Shown: piece by piece, positions 8,280 to 15,367 of the stretch
How the letters are laid out: each line of letters starts with the position of its first letter
How positions within the stretch are numbered: position 1 is the first letter of the stretch
Assembly: GCA_050124775.1 (NCBI GenBank)
Contig: JASFEP010000003.1
Span: 1-41,097, forward strand
Direction: 5' to 3'
From: WTAW01 sp050124775
Lineage (GTDB): Bacteria; Acidobacteriota; Aminicenantia; Aminicenantales; Aminicenantaceae
Length of the DNA stretch: 41,097 nucleotides
Made by a program: the position numbers and the translations under genes
Notes under the pieces: generated by a model
Database searches by the model: none
What the model was told of the DNA's origin: nothing
Seen by the model: only the letters and a program-made list of their open reading frames with translations

Positions 8280-8906
8280 TTGAAAAACATAATATTTTTT
8301 GCGTCAGTTGTCCTATTTTTTCTCGTTTCCACAGTTGGGGGATCCCTTTCAGCAGAACAAACCGAGGCTCCCGAAGCAGAGCTCCCCGCGCTCGTGACCT
8401 CATGCGGGCAGAGCCCTGGCGCCACCATGCTGAAAGTCATTTTTATGAGAATGAAGCTTGAACACCCACCCAAAGCTTATGAGATCAACATGTTGGCCAG
8501 TGCCGACGACCTCAAATCTGCGAAAAACGCAGGAACTCCATATAAATCTTTGATCATCGTGATGGGTGCCAGTTTAAAGGGAATGGGCGCCGCAGGAATT
8601 TCTATGGACGATGAGATATCCAGGACCGAAGAACTCATCGCGGAGGCAAATAATCAAGGGATCAAGATCATCGGGGCCCATATCGAAGGCATAAAAAGGC
8701 GCGCACAGGGTGTTGCTGCGGGTGACAACACGGATGAACTGAGTATCGATACGGTCGCACCGAAATCCCAACTACTCATCGTCCGCAAGGACGGTAACGA
8801 AGATGGCCGGTTCACGTTGATCGCCCAGGAAAAAAACATACCACTTATCCTCATAGAGAAAAACCTGGATCTTTTGCAAGAGCTCGAAAAGATCTATAAG
8901 GATTAG
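8280..8906 (+). CDS. DUF6305 family exported protein
   Basis: The function is unknown. It starts at TTG 8280, six nt after AAGGAG (8268-8273). Residues 1-25 are a signal peptide. The mature domain has the DUF6305 pattern: A-L-V-T-S-C-G-Q-S-P-G-A near the start, S-L-I-I-V-M-G-A-S-L-K-G-M-G-A-A-G-I in the centre, and S-Q-L-L-I-V-R-K-D-G-N-E-D-G near the end. This is a Rossmann-like alpha/beta layout. It opens a plus-strand series with a TRAP-type permease and a deacylase-like hydrolase, so a periplasmic binding role is possible but unproven. Confidence 0.8.
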   Translation: MKNIIFFASVVLFFLVSTVGGSLSAEQTEAPEAELPALVTSCGQSPGATMLKVIFMRMKLEHPPKAYEINMLASADDLKSAKNAGTPYKSLIIVMGASLKGMGAAGISMDDEISRTEELIAEANNQGIKIIGAHIEGIKRRAQGVAAGDNTDELSIDTVAPKSQLLIVRKDGNEDGRFTLIAQEKNIPLILIEKNLDLLQELEKIYKD

Positions 8907-9065
8907 ATTTTTCTAAAGGACATTTTTTGCTAAAATATCGGAGAAAAAGGGATTTTGATTCGATCATGGAAGATGAATTATCGAGTACGGAATCTTTGTG
9001 TTGAACCGACTAAAGGAATAAGGCCATTAGAGGGAACGATAATACATCTCGGGTAAGACAATAAA

Positions 9066-9653
9066 ATGGCGGATATTATTGGACAGATCACACTCGTCAA
9101 CATCCTCAGTGTGTTGCTTTTGATCGCTTCCATCTGGCTGCTCGTCATTATCGTTCAGAAAAAAACCGGTTACATGTTTCGCGCAATGGTATTTTTCCTT
9201 TTTGTTCTATTGGCCCTGATCTACTTTCAACAGAGCGAAGCAAAAAAGTATACCCTCTCTGATGTCAGATATGCTCTCTTCCCCAAAAAAAGCCTCCCTT
9301 TGAATTACCATGTTGCGGAGGATTCCCAGCCTGGGACAGTTGTTCGGTATGTTTTCGAAGACCCCAAACCTAGGATTCCCGTTTCTATGGATAAAAACGG
9401 CAAATATTTTCACATCAACAATATCACCCCTATAAATGATATCTTGAGCGAGATGAAATTGCCTCGAGTCAAAAAGGGGGCTAAGGAGCTCGCATCGATC
9501 ACAGGAAAGAGCGCACACAAAAATCTGTACCGATGGGATGATTACCCCAGAGGGATCTTGACTCTCGAGCGGGCCATCTGCAGAAACAGGGAAACGCTCG
9601 ATAGCTTCAACTGTCTAATCGCGATTACTATCCGAAAAAGATACCGCGAATAA
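9066..9653 (+). CDS. uncharacterised membrane protein, two N-terminal TM segments
   Basis: I do not recognise a family. Residues 8-30 and 38-56 are hydrophobic and would form a hairpin in the membrane. The remaining 140 residues are soluble, basic and probably periplasmic or cytoplasmic according to the hairpin orientation. The C-terminal part contains four cysteine-poor strands and ends R-K-R-Y-R-E. No strong Shine-Dalgarno precedes ATG 9066. It sits between DUF6305 and the TRAP permease and occupies the place of a small TRAP subunit, but it lacks the four TM segments of DctQ. Confidence 0.55.
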   Translation: MADIIGQITLVNILSVLLLIASIWLLVIIVQKKTGYMFRAMVFFLFVLLALIYFQQSEAKKYTLSDVRYALFPKKSLPLNYHVAEDSQPGTVVRYVFEDPKPRIPVSMDKNGKYFHINNITPINDILSEMKLPRVKKGAKELASITGKSAHKNLYRWDDYPRGILTLERAICRNRETLDSFNCLIAITIRKRYRE

Positions 9654-9749
9654 ACGACCTTCATCGCTGCGGGCACTTTCAAATCTTGACTCATTTCGAC
9701 GAGATATTGCATTTCCCCGTGATATCGACTACATTAGAGAATCTGTCAA

Positions 9750-11036
9750 ATGTCCGCATCTATAGAGATCATCTTCGCCGTGATGGTTGTCAGTTATATT
9801 GCCGCGAAGTCCTTTAAAATTTCGACCGAACTCTCCATGTTTTTCGCTGCGATTGTCGGTGGGCTTGTGGGAGGTGTGGGCATTCCTGCCCGTCATATCG
9901 TAGAAGGAGCTTTTACCTATTTCGACATCATACTCATTTTTGTGACGGCCACATTTTTTATGAATCTTCTCAAAGAATCCGGGGGTGTGGCCTATGTGGT
10001 GAGGGGGATCATTCAAAAGTTCTCCGATAAAAAATCCATCCTTTTTATTCTCATCACATTCCTCCTTCTCCTGCCAGGAGCACTGACAGGCGCGGGGAGC
10101 GTGACCGTTTTGATCACTGGGGGGATGATCGCTGTCGTCTTGGAATACATGGGCCTCTCCAAAGCCAAAACAGCGGCAATCATTTTTATAATCGCAGGGT
10201 TGAGCGCCGCGGCCCCACCTGTCAGTTTATGGGCTATGCTAACTGCGGCAGGTGTGAATATGCCCTATGTCGGATTCTTCCTCCCGCTCCTTATTCCCTG
10301 TGTTGTTCTTTCCTTGTTGACGATCTTTGTTCTGGGATGGCGAGGTAAATCCGTGGACCTTGACAAGGCTCTGCAGGAACTCCCGGAAGCGCCACTGCGA
10401 ATGACCTGGGTCAAAGTCGTCTTGCCTTTTCTCGTTTTCTTTGTTCTTGTTCTTGTGGGGCGGATATGGCCGCATTCGTTTCCAATTGTAGGACTACCCA
10501 TGATGTTCGTCGCAGCAGCGGCTGTCTCTTATGTCCTTTCCCCTGTGAAGCTCAACATCTTCCACATAGCCAGAGACACAGTGCACCAACTGTTGCCCCT
10601 TGTCGGCACTCTCACCTGTGTGGGGATCCTGGTGCAGATCATGACACTTACCGGTGTGCGTGGACTTATCGCGATCACGGTGGTGACTTTGCCCATATTG
10701 ATCGTTTTCTTATCTCTGTTCCTGGTGCTCCCCGTATCGGAGGCCGTGCTCATGTGGGGTGCCGCCCCAGTTCTCGGTGTTCCGTTGGTCCTTCTTTTTA
10801 ACACCATCGGCCTCAATCCAATAGTCGCCCTGGCCGGGATGAGCGTGATCTGGCCGTTGGGGGACGCGCTTCCTCCCACAGCGATCATAGGACGCCTGAC
10901 AAAAGATACGGTGGGAATGGAGGAGCCCTATGTTCACATGCTCAAACACTGTCTGATCCCTGCGATTCTCATCATGATCGCAGGAACGCTCATGGTGATC
11001 TTCAGCAAGGAACTCAGTTTTTTAACTTTATTATAG
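9750..11036 (+). CDS. TRAP-type (DctM-like) transporter large permease
   Basis: This inner-membrane secondary transporter of the DctM/TRAP large-subunit type has about 11-12 hydrophobic segments over 428 residues. The conserved region L-P-G-A-L-T-G-A-G-S-V-T (near 110-121) and A-G-L-S-A-A-A-P-P-V-S-L (near 150-161) fit the TRAP repeat with its proline pair. The second repeat has I-W-P-L-G-D-A-L-P-P-T-A near 370. No DctP or DctQ gene is adjacent. The neighbours are an exported DUF6305 protein, a two-TM protein and a hydrolase, so the partner proteins may be unusual. The substrate is unknown; an organic acid or N-acyl amino acid would fit the hydrolase. Confidence 0.75.
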   Translation: MSASIEIIFAVMVVSYIAAKSFKISTELSMFFAAIVGGLVGGVGIPARHIVEGAFTYFDIILIFVTATFFMNLLKESGGVAYVVRGIIQKFSDKKSILFILITFLLLLPGALTGAGSVTVLITGGMIAVVLEYMGLSKAKTAAIIFIIAGLSAAAPPVSLWAMLTAAGVNMPYVGFFLPLLIPCVVLSLLTIFVLGWRGKSVDLDKALQELPEAPLRMTWVKVVLPFLVFFVLVLVGRIWPHSFPIVGLPMMFVAAAAVSYVLSPVKLNIFHIARDTVHQLLPLVGTLTCVGILVQIMTLTGVRGLIAITVVTLPILIVFLSLFLVLPVSEAVLMWGAAPVLGVPLVLLFNTIGLNPIVALAGMSVIWPLGDALPPTAIIGRLTKDTVGMEEPYVHMLKHCLIPAILIMIAGTLMVIFSKELSFLTLL

Positions 11037-11055
11037 ATGACATAAAATCAAATGG

Positions 11056-11061
11056 GATAAT
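11056..11061 (+). promoter_or_regulatory. possible -10 for a leaderless small gene
   Basis: TGG-GATAAT (extended -10) ends 9 nt before ATG 11071, putting the start of transcription about 3 nt before the codon. No Shine-Dalgarno is present. The gene may equally be co-transcribed with the permease. Confidence 0.25.
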
Positions 11062-11070
11062 CGACGAGCC

Positions 11071-11220
11071 ATGGTGATTACAATCCTTTATTATCTTCTA
11101 ACCGGGGCAATTGCCCTTCTGATGATTCACAATTTTATTCGGAGCAAAAAATGGCAGGAAGAAATGCTCTACATTCTCGTGCTTCTGCCCTTTCTCCTGC
11201 GGCTCTTTCGACTGAAATAG
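11071..11220 (+). CDS. 49-residue membrane protein
   Basis: This short gene lies in the 193-bp space between the permease and the hydrolase. It reads from ATG 11071 to TAG 11218-11220. Residues 2-22 are hydrophobic, residues 24-31 are polar (R-S-K-K-W-Q-E-E), and residues 32-46 are hydrophobic, so it should form a membrane hairpin. It ends R-L-F-R-L-K. It fills the gap almost exactly, leaving 9 nt before the next ATG. It may be a small subunit or stabiliser of the permease. Confidence 0.55.
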   Translation: MVITILYYLLTGAIALLMIHNFIRSKKWQEEMLYILVLLPFLLRLFRLK

Positions 11221-11229
11221 AGGGAATCG

Positions 11230-12402
11230 ATGTGTGCTAAAGAATACACTCCGATCAGAAAAACGATGATCGCTATATTGGGTCTGCTCCTCTGTGTGTT
11301 TGCCGGTGCCAATTTCTTCCGGAGCCGTCATCTTAAGGAGCCTGTGGTCCTGAGTCCGGGTGTCGGTGAGGTCAAACATCTGAGCGACTATTTTCCGGGT
11401 ATAAAGGGATCGGTCAATGATGCGTTCGTCTATATTCTCGAGGGGGAAAAAGGGGGTGGGACATTCCTCATCCTGGGGGGCACTCATCCTGAAGAGCCGG
11501 CTGCGCGTCTGGCAGCCTGGATCTTCGTGGAAAATGCACATGTCACCCAGGGCAGGCTTTTTGTGGTTCTCTCTGCAAACAGGAGCGGCACCACCGTTAC
11601 CCGGTTGGGAGGGGGTTATCCACCGGATTACACGATCGATACGCCCTGGGGGGGACAAAAATTCCGGATGGGGGATCGCTGGTCCAATCCTCTGGATCAA
11701 TGGCCGGACCCGGAGGTCTACATCCACTATCCGAGCAAACAGGAGCTGGCCTATGTGGATATCAGGAATCTGAATCGCACATGGCCTGGCCGCTCGAACG
11801 GAACACTCACAGAGAAGACATGTTACGCAATGACCGAGCTTATTCGCAGAGAAAAGGTGGATATCGTCATAGACCTGCATGAAGCGGAACTTCAGTATCC
11901 GGTCATCAGCACCATCGTCGCTCACGAAAAGGGTCAGGACTTGGCTGCTATGGCTTCGATGATGATCAGCGGTACAGAAGGTTTCGACATCGGGATGGAG
12001 AACTCACCCTATGCCCTCCGCGGCCTCTCTCATAGAGAGATCGGAGACCATACGGATGCCATTTCTCTTCTCCTCGAGACTCCAGAGCCATTCCTGGATG
12101 CGACACGTGGCCGGACAGACAGAGCGCTGCTCCTCGAAGGCAAAGATAGATTCGTCATGAGAGCCGGAGAGCACGGGCTTCTCTTCGAAAGGATGGATGA
12201 AAAGGGATGGCCCATCGATAAACGTGTGGGCCGCCACTGCTCATCCATACTCCAGATTGCAGAACTCTGGACAGAAGACCATCCGGAAAAGGGCCTTAAA
12301 ATGACAAAGGTCCCCCGTTATCTTGAGATTATCGAAAAGGGCACGGGTTTCTTTCTCCGCGATCCTGAGAAAGCTGATCCCGAAAGGATCCGATACGAGT
12401 AG
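11230..12402 (+). CDS. membrane-anchored AstE/aspartoacylase-like (M14-type) hydrolase
   Basis: This zinc hydrolase of the succinylglutamate desuccinylase/aspartoacylase and M14 superfamily cleaves an amide or C-terminal peptide bond. A GAGGG lies before ATG 11230. Residues 11-30 are a signal anchor. The zinc ligands are H86-x-x-E89 (G-G-T-H-P-E-E-P) and H217 (V-I-D-L-H-E-A-E). The substrate-binding arginine is likely R183 (L-N-R-T-W-P-G), and E283 (L-L-L-E-T-P-E) is the candidate general base. It follows the TRAP permease and faces the pgsBCW genes across 41 bp. An attractive but unproven role is to hydrolyse gamma-glutamyl chains or an N-acyl glutamate. Confidence 0.75.
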   Translation: MCAKEYTPIRKTMIAILGLLLCVFAGANFFRSRHLKEPVVLSPGVGEVKHLSDYFPGIKGSVNDAFVYILEGEKGGGTFLILGGTHPEEPAARLAAWIFVENAHVTQGRLFVVLSANRSGTTVTRLGGGYPPDYTIDTPWGGQKFRMGDRWSNPLDQWPDPEVYIHYPSKQELAYVDIRNLNRTWPGRSNGTLTEKTCYAMTELIRREKVDIVIDLHEAELQYPVISTIVAHEKGQDLAAMASMMISGTEGFDIGMENSPYALRGLSHREIGDHTDAISLLLETPEPFLDATRGRTDRALLLEGKDRFVMRAGEHGLLFERMDEKGWPIDKRVGRHCSSILQIAELWTEDHPEKGLKMTKVPRYLEIIEKGTGFFLRDPEKADPERIRYE

Positions 12403-12443
12403 GATGGTGGTCTTTTCATCGAACACTCCCTTCCAATAAGACG

Positions 12444-13562
12444 CTAAGCTTTGCGAAGAACAATCCCACGAAGCCGCGCAAGAAACAGAAGGAGAATGAC
12501 AAGAAGAATATAAACAATCCCTAATCCAAAAATGAATCCCTGTCTTTCTCCTGTCATCCTGTAAAAGGCGCCCTCTCCTGGAACCGGGAGTGGCGATGGG
12601 TCCCACGCCAAGCCGTAGCGTTGGGTCAGGCCTCTAAGGTAAAGGAGATGGATCACCGGGATCCCCCCGGCTGCCATGGCATAGACGACACCCTGCCGTT
12701 CGGGCGGAGGGAATTTTTCGATCCGATTCAGTCCCGGCTTCAGATGCAAAACCATCGAATCCAAACCCATATTGGACCAGCTGCCGCCGATGTTTATGAA
12801 AGCCTTGATGTTTTTCCCTTTTGCTGCCTTTTCGAATAACGCCATCCGCAAAGCCACGTTCTGAGGCAGTTCAGGCTCATCGAGGAAGGGGAATCCGCTC
12901 CCGCGGATATCCTCCCAGAGGAGCTCACGTCCCTCTTCATCCATGTCCATTCCTGTATCTCCTTCACCTCCGAGCGATATAGCGAGCGGAGGTTTGCTGA
13001 AAAGACCGCTCTCTTCCAAACACTGCCACATATGAAGCCAGTGAAAGCGGGAATTGTTGGCTCCCCATTGAGAGGCTCCGAGGGAGGATATCCATAGAGG
13101 ATCGATGTCCAGCGTTTCGACGGCAGCCAAAGAGGCAATAATCAGAGCTGGAAAGGACCCAGAGGCGCCAATAGCGACACAATCCCCCTTTTCGACATCG
13201 CATTCCCTGAGGAGCCGGAGGATAAGTCCAGCAAAGTTGGGATTTGTGCTCGTTCTTTTCGACCCCAGATTGCCGATCGAAGTCGTGATCTCTGAATTCT
13301 CCATACCTATAATGCCGGTTCCGTTGATATCCGTGCTTCTATCGATCCTCAAACCTTTTTGCTGACGGCATGCCCTCAGAACATCTGTGGCACTTTCCAT
13401 AAGACGCGATGCCTGGATCATCTCAATCACTAAATTATCAGCCCCTTTGTAAGGAAGATACTTCCATAAAATATAAAAGGCGACACTTAACACACAGAGA
13501 ATGAGCATCACGCGCGCGTCGTTTTTCGGATTTTCTTTGGGGAATCGGTATCGCTTCAACAT
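12444..13562 (-). CDS. pgsW: poly-gamma-glutamate system protein PgsW
   Basis: The protein belongs to the PgsW family found beside pgsB and pgsC in Gram-negative-type poly-gamma-glutamate loci; its exact step is unknown. I chose ATG 13562, preceded by purine-rich GAGAAAG; ATGs at 13592 and 13589 are in frame but have no ribosome binding site. A TM segment lies near residues 16-32. The central domain has G-A-S-G-S-F-P-A-L-I-I-A-S-L, G-G-E-G-D-T-G-M-D and I-N-I-G-G-S-W-S-N. A second TM segment lies at the C-terminus, giving a largely periplasmic protein. It lies 64 bp after pgsC in the same direction. Confidence 0.8.
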   Translation of the reverse strand: MLKRYRFPKENPKNDARVMLILCVLSVAFYILWKYLPYKGADNLVIEMIQASRLMESATDVLRACRQQKGLRIDRSTDINGTGIIGMENSEITTSIGNLGSKRTSTNPNFAGLILRLLRECDVEKGDCVAIGASGSFPALIIASLAAVETLDIDPLWISSLGASQWGANNSRFHWLHMWQCLEESGLFSKPPLAISLGGEGDTGMDMDEEGRELLWEDIRGSGFPFLDEPELPQNVALRMALFEKAAKGKNIKAFINIGGSWSNMGLDSMVLHLKPGLNRIEKFPPPERQGVVYAMAAGGIPVIHLLYLRGLTQRYGLAWDPSPLPVPGEGAFYRMTGERQGFIFGLGIVYILLVILLLFLARLRGIVLRKA

Positions 13563-13626
13563 GTCTTTCTCATCACTTTCCTGTCTCATCATTTTTTTAT
13601 AGCGGGATATAAAGAGCGTTTTTCGA

Positions 13627-14067
13627 TCATGGGAGCACATGCTGGAGCACTCGGACCACCGCATAAGTGAATACGGCCACTGTTACGAGCGAGATAAGAG
13701 TGGGGACGAACCGCTGCCTCTCGAGATTGTTTGCCAACAGACCCGGAATGAGCCAGCCGATGGCCCTCAATCCAAAAGATTCCGGGAAGAATTGAGGGAA
13801 GACAGAGGACCAAACCTGCGCCAATACGGCGCCTATAAATATAAAGGTCACAAACCGTCTCTTTCCGAAAAGTATCACATGCCTGGAAAGGAGCTTGTAA
13901 AGAAAGACACAGAGAACAGCAACGGCCACAGTCACGGCCACACGCAGGGGTTGGTCGAGATAGAGGGCGATGTAAGCAGGGACAATGATGCCGCCGGGGT
14001 ACACGCCGAAGAGCTCTACATACAGGATAGCAACCAGCAGGCCGATGAAAATCGTTTCATAACTCAT
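13627..14067 (-). CDS. pgsC: poly-gamma-glutamate synthase membrane subunit PgsC
   Basis: PgsC is the small membrane partner of PgsB in poly-gamma-glutamate synthesis and export. The start ATG 14067 overlaps the end of pgsB by 11 nt, so the two are translationally coupled; AAAGGA lies upstream inside pgsB. At 146 residues with about four to five hydrophobic segments it is of normal size. The family feature Y-V-E-L-F-G-V-Y-P-G-G-I-I-V-P-A-Y near the N-terminus is clear. The longer frame from 14115 adds residues that lie wholly in pgsB and is less likely. Confidence 0.88.
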   Translation of the reverse strand: MSYETIFIGLLVAILYVELFGVYPGGIIVPAYIALYLDQPLRVAVTVAVAVLCVFLYKLLSRHVILFGKRRFVTFIFIGAVLAQVWSSVFPQFFPESFGLRAIGWLIPGLLANNLERQRFVPTLISLVTVAVFTYAVVRVLQHVLP

Positions 14068-15241
14068 ATCTTTTTCCTGTCCTTTCCCAATAATCGACAA
14101 GACCCGCCCCTGCACCTCCCATGTTGCCCATGCCGATCACCACAACCTTTTCTTCTGTCATGCCGGAAAGCCGGAGCATGATCTCTTCTGGCTGAAGATT
14201 ATGCCAGGCATGGAGTTCTCGTCCCGTGTATTTTTTTAGCTTACGAATCATGGCCGGTGCGTGATGACCCAAACAGATGAGTTTCTGGATCTCGGAAAAT
14301 TTTCCGTACCTCAGAGCTTCCAGCCACAACAGGGTCCGATCGCCCCGGTCTTCCCTTAGATTCAGCACGCCGATAACTGTCCTTCCTTCGAGAAGGAGAT
14401 TTTTCCTCAACTTGGAAAGAATCAACTGTGTGGACTCCGGTTCGTTGGCGGCGAAAGCGCTCACAAAATACCAATCCGGCCGGTATGGAGTGCTGAGCGC
14501 AGTCCATACCTTTAAGCTTCCGAAGTCGGGCAGAACTTCGCCCGTCGCCTGGAATACCGTGGAAGCATCCTGCTCTAAAAACTCACACACGGATACGCAC
14601 AGGCGAATATTTTCATCGAATTCTGAGGAGAAGATTCCGTTTTTTTTACCCATGTATGAGTTATGAGCTTCGCGGACCGGGATCAATTCGGTCTTTCTCG
14701 ATTGCGCTGTTCTACGGAAGACAGAACAGATCTCCTCCTGCGGAACAAAAACCGTGCCTTTTGCGGGAATAGCGCTTGCAAAACAGGCTGCAATGTGTTC
14801 TTTTGTGCTCCCCATATGAGCTGTATGATCCAGCCGGACATTGGTGACACAAAGGATATCGGGCCTAAAGATCTTTTGGGATTCCACATAAATGGTCTCG
14901 GGTTGAATGGCCATCAACTCCACAACACAAGCGTCGACGCGAAGCTTGTTCGCGAGCCGAAGGATCTTTTTTCCTTCGAGGATAGTGGCCGGCCCACGCC
15001 GCGCGATCACTCTTTCGCTTCCATCGGGGAATATCAAAACTGGTTTCGCTCCGGTCGTACGGGCAAGCACAGACATCCCCGAACCTCGCAAGGCGGCGGT
15101 GATAAGACGAGTAACGCTGGATTTTCCCCGCGTTCCCGTCACACAGATGCGCAAGGGAACAGAATCGACCATCCCCCGAAGATAGGCCCACTCGACACAA
15201 AGGAAGATCAGCCAAATGGCCAACAAACTCCCGGTGATCAA
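14057..15241 (-). CDS. pgsB: poly-gamma-glutamate synthase PgsB (Mur-ligase-like)
   Basis: PgsB uses ATP to join glutamate through gamma-amide bonds at the inner membrane. Residues 1-22 form a TM segment. The ATP-binding P-loop G-T-R-G-K-S-S is at 36-42 with K40. Further Mur-ligase-like motifs are V-E-L-M-A-I-Q-P-E and T-N-V-R-L-D-H-T-A-H-M-G. The C-terminal V-V-I-G-M-G-N-M-G-G-A-G is also typical. The start is TTG 15241; AGAGGAGAG lies about 18 nt upstream, so the precise start is uncertain. It is the first gene of pgsB-pgsC-pgsW. No pgsA/capA gene is present in the window. Confidence 0.9.
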   Translation of the reverse strand: MITGSLLAIWLIFLCVEWAYLRGMVDSVPLRICVTGTRGKSSVTRLITAALRGSGMSVLARTTGAKPVLIFPDGSERVIARRGPATILEGKKILRLANKLRVDACVVELMAIQPETIYVESQKIFRPDILCVTNVRLDHTAHMGSTKEHIAACFASAIPAKGTVFVPQEEICSVFRRTAQSRKTELIPVREAHNSYMGKKNGIFSSEFDENIRLCVSVCEFLEQDASTVFQATGEVLPDFGSLKVWTALSTPYRPDWYFVSAFAANEPESTQLILSKLRKNLLLEGRTVIGVLNLREDRGDRTLLWLEALRYGKFSEIQKLICLGHHAPAMIRKLKKYTGRELHAWHNLQPEEIMLRLSGMTEEKVVVIGMGNMGGAGAGLVDYWERTGKRYEL

Positions 15242-15367
15242 AAGTTCTCTGATCGTTCTCTCCTCTGACTAATACGCAAGCTGCCAGGACAAACCAAGAT
15301 TTTGCACTGTTTACTATCGTGCCTTTACAGTTACACCTTTTTTCATTCTACAAAAACTCTAGACTCC

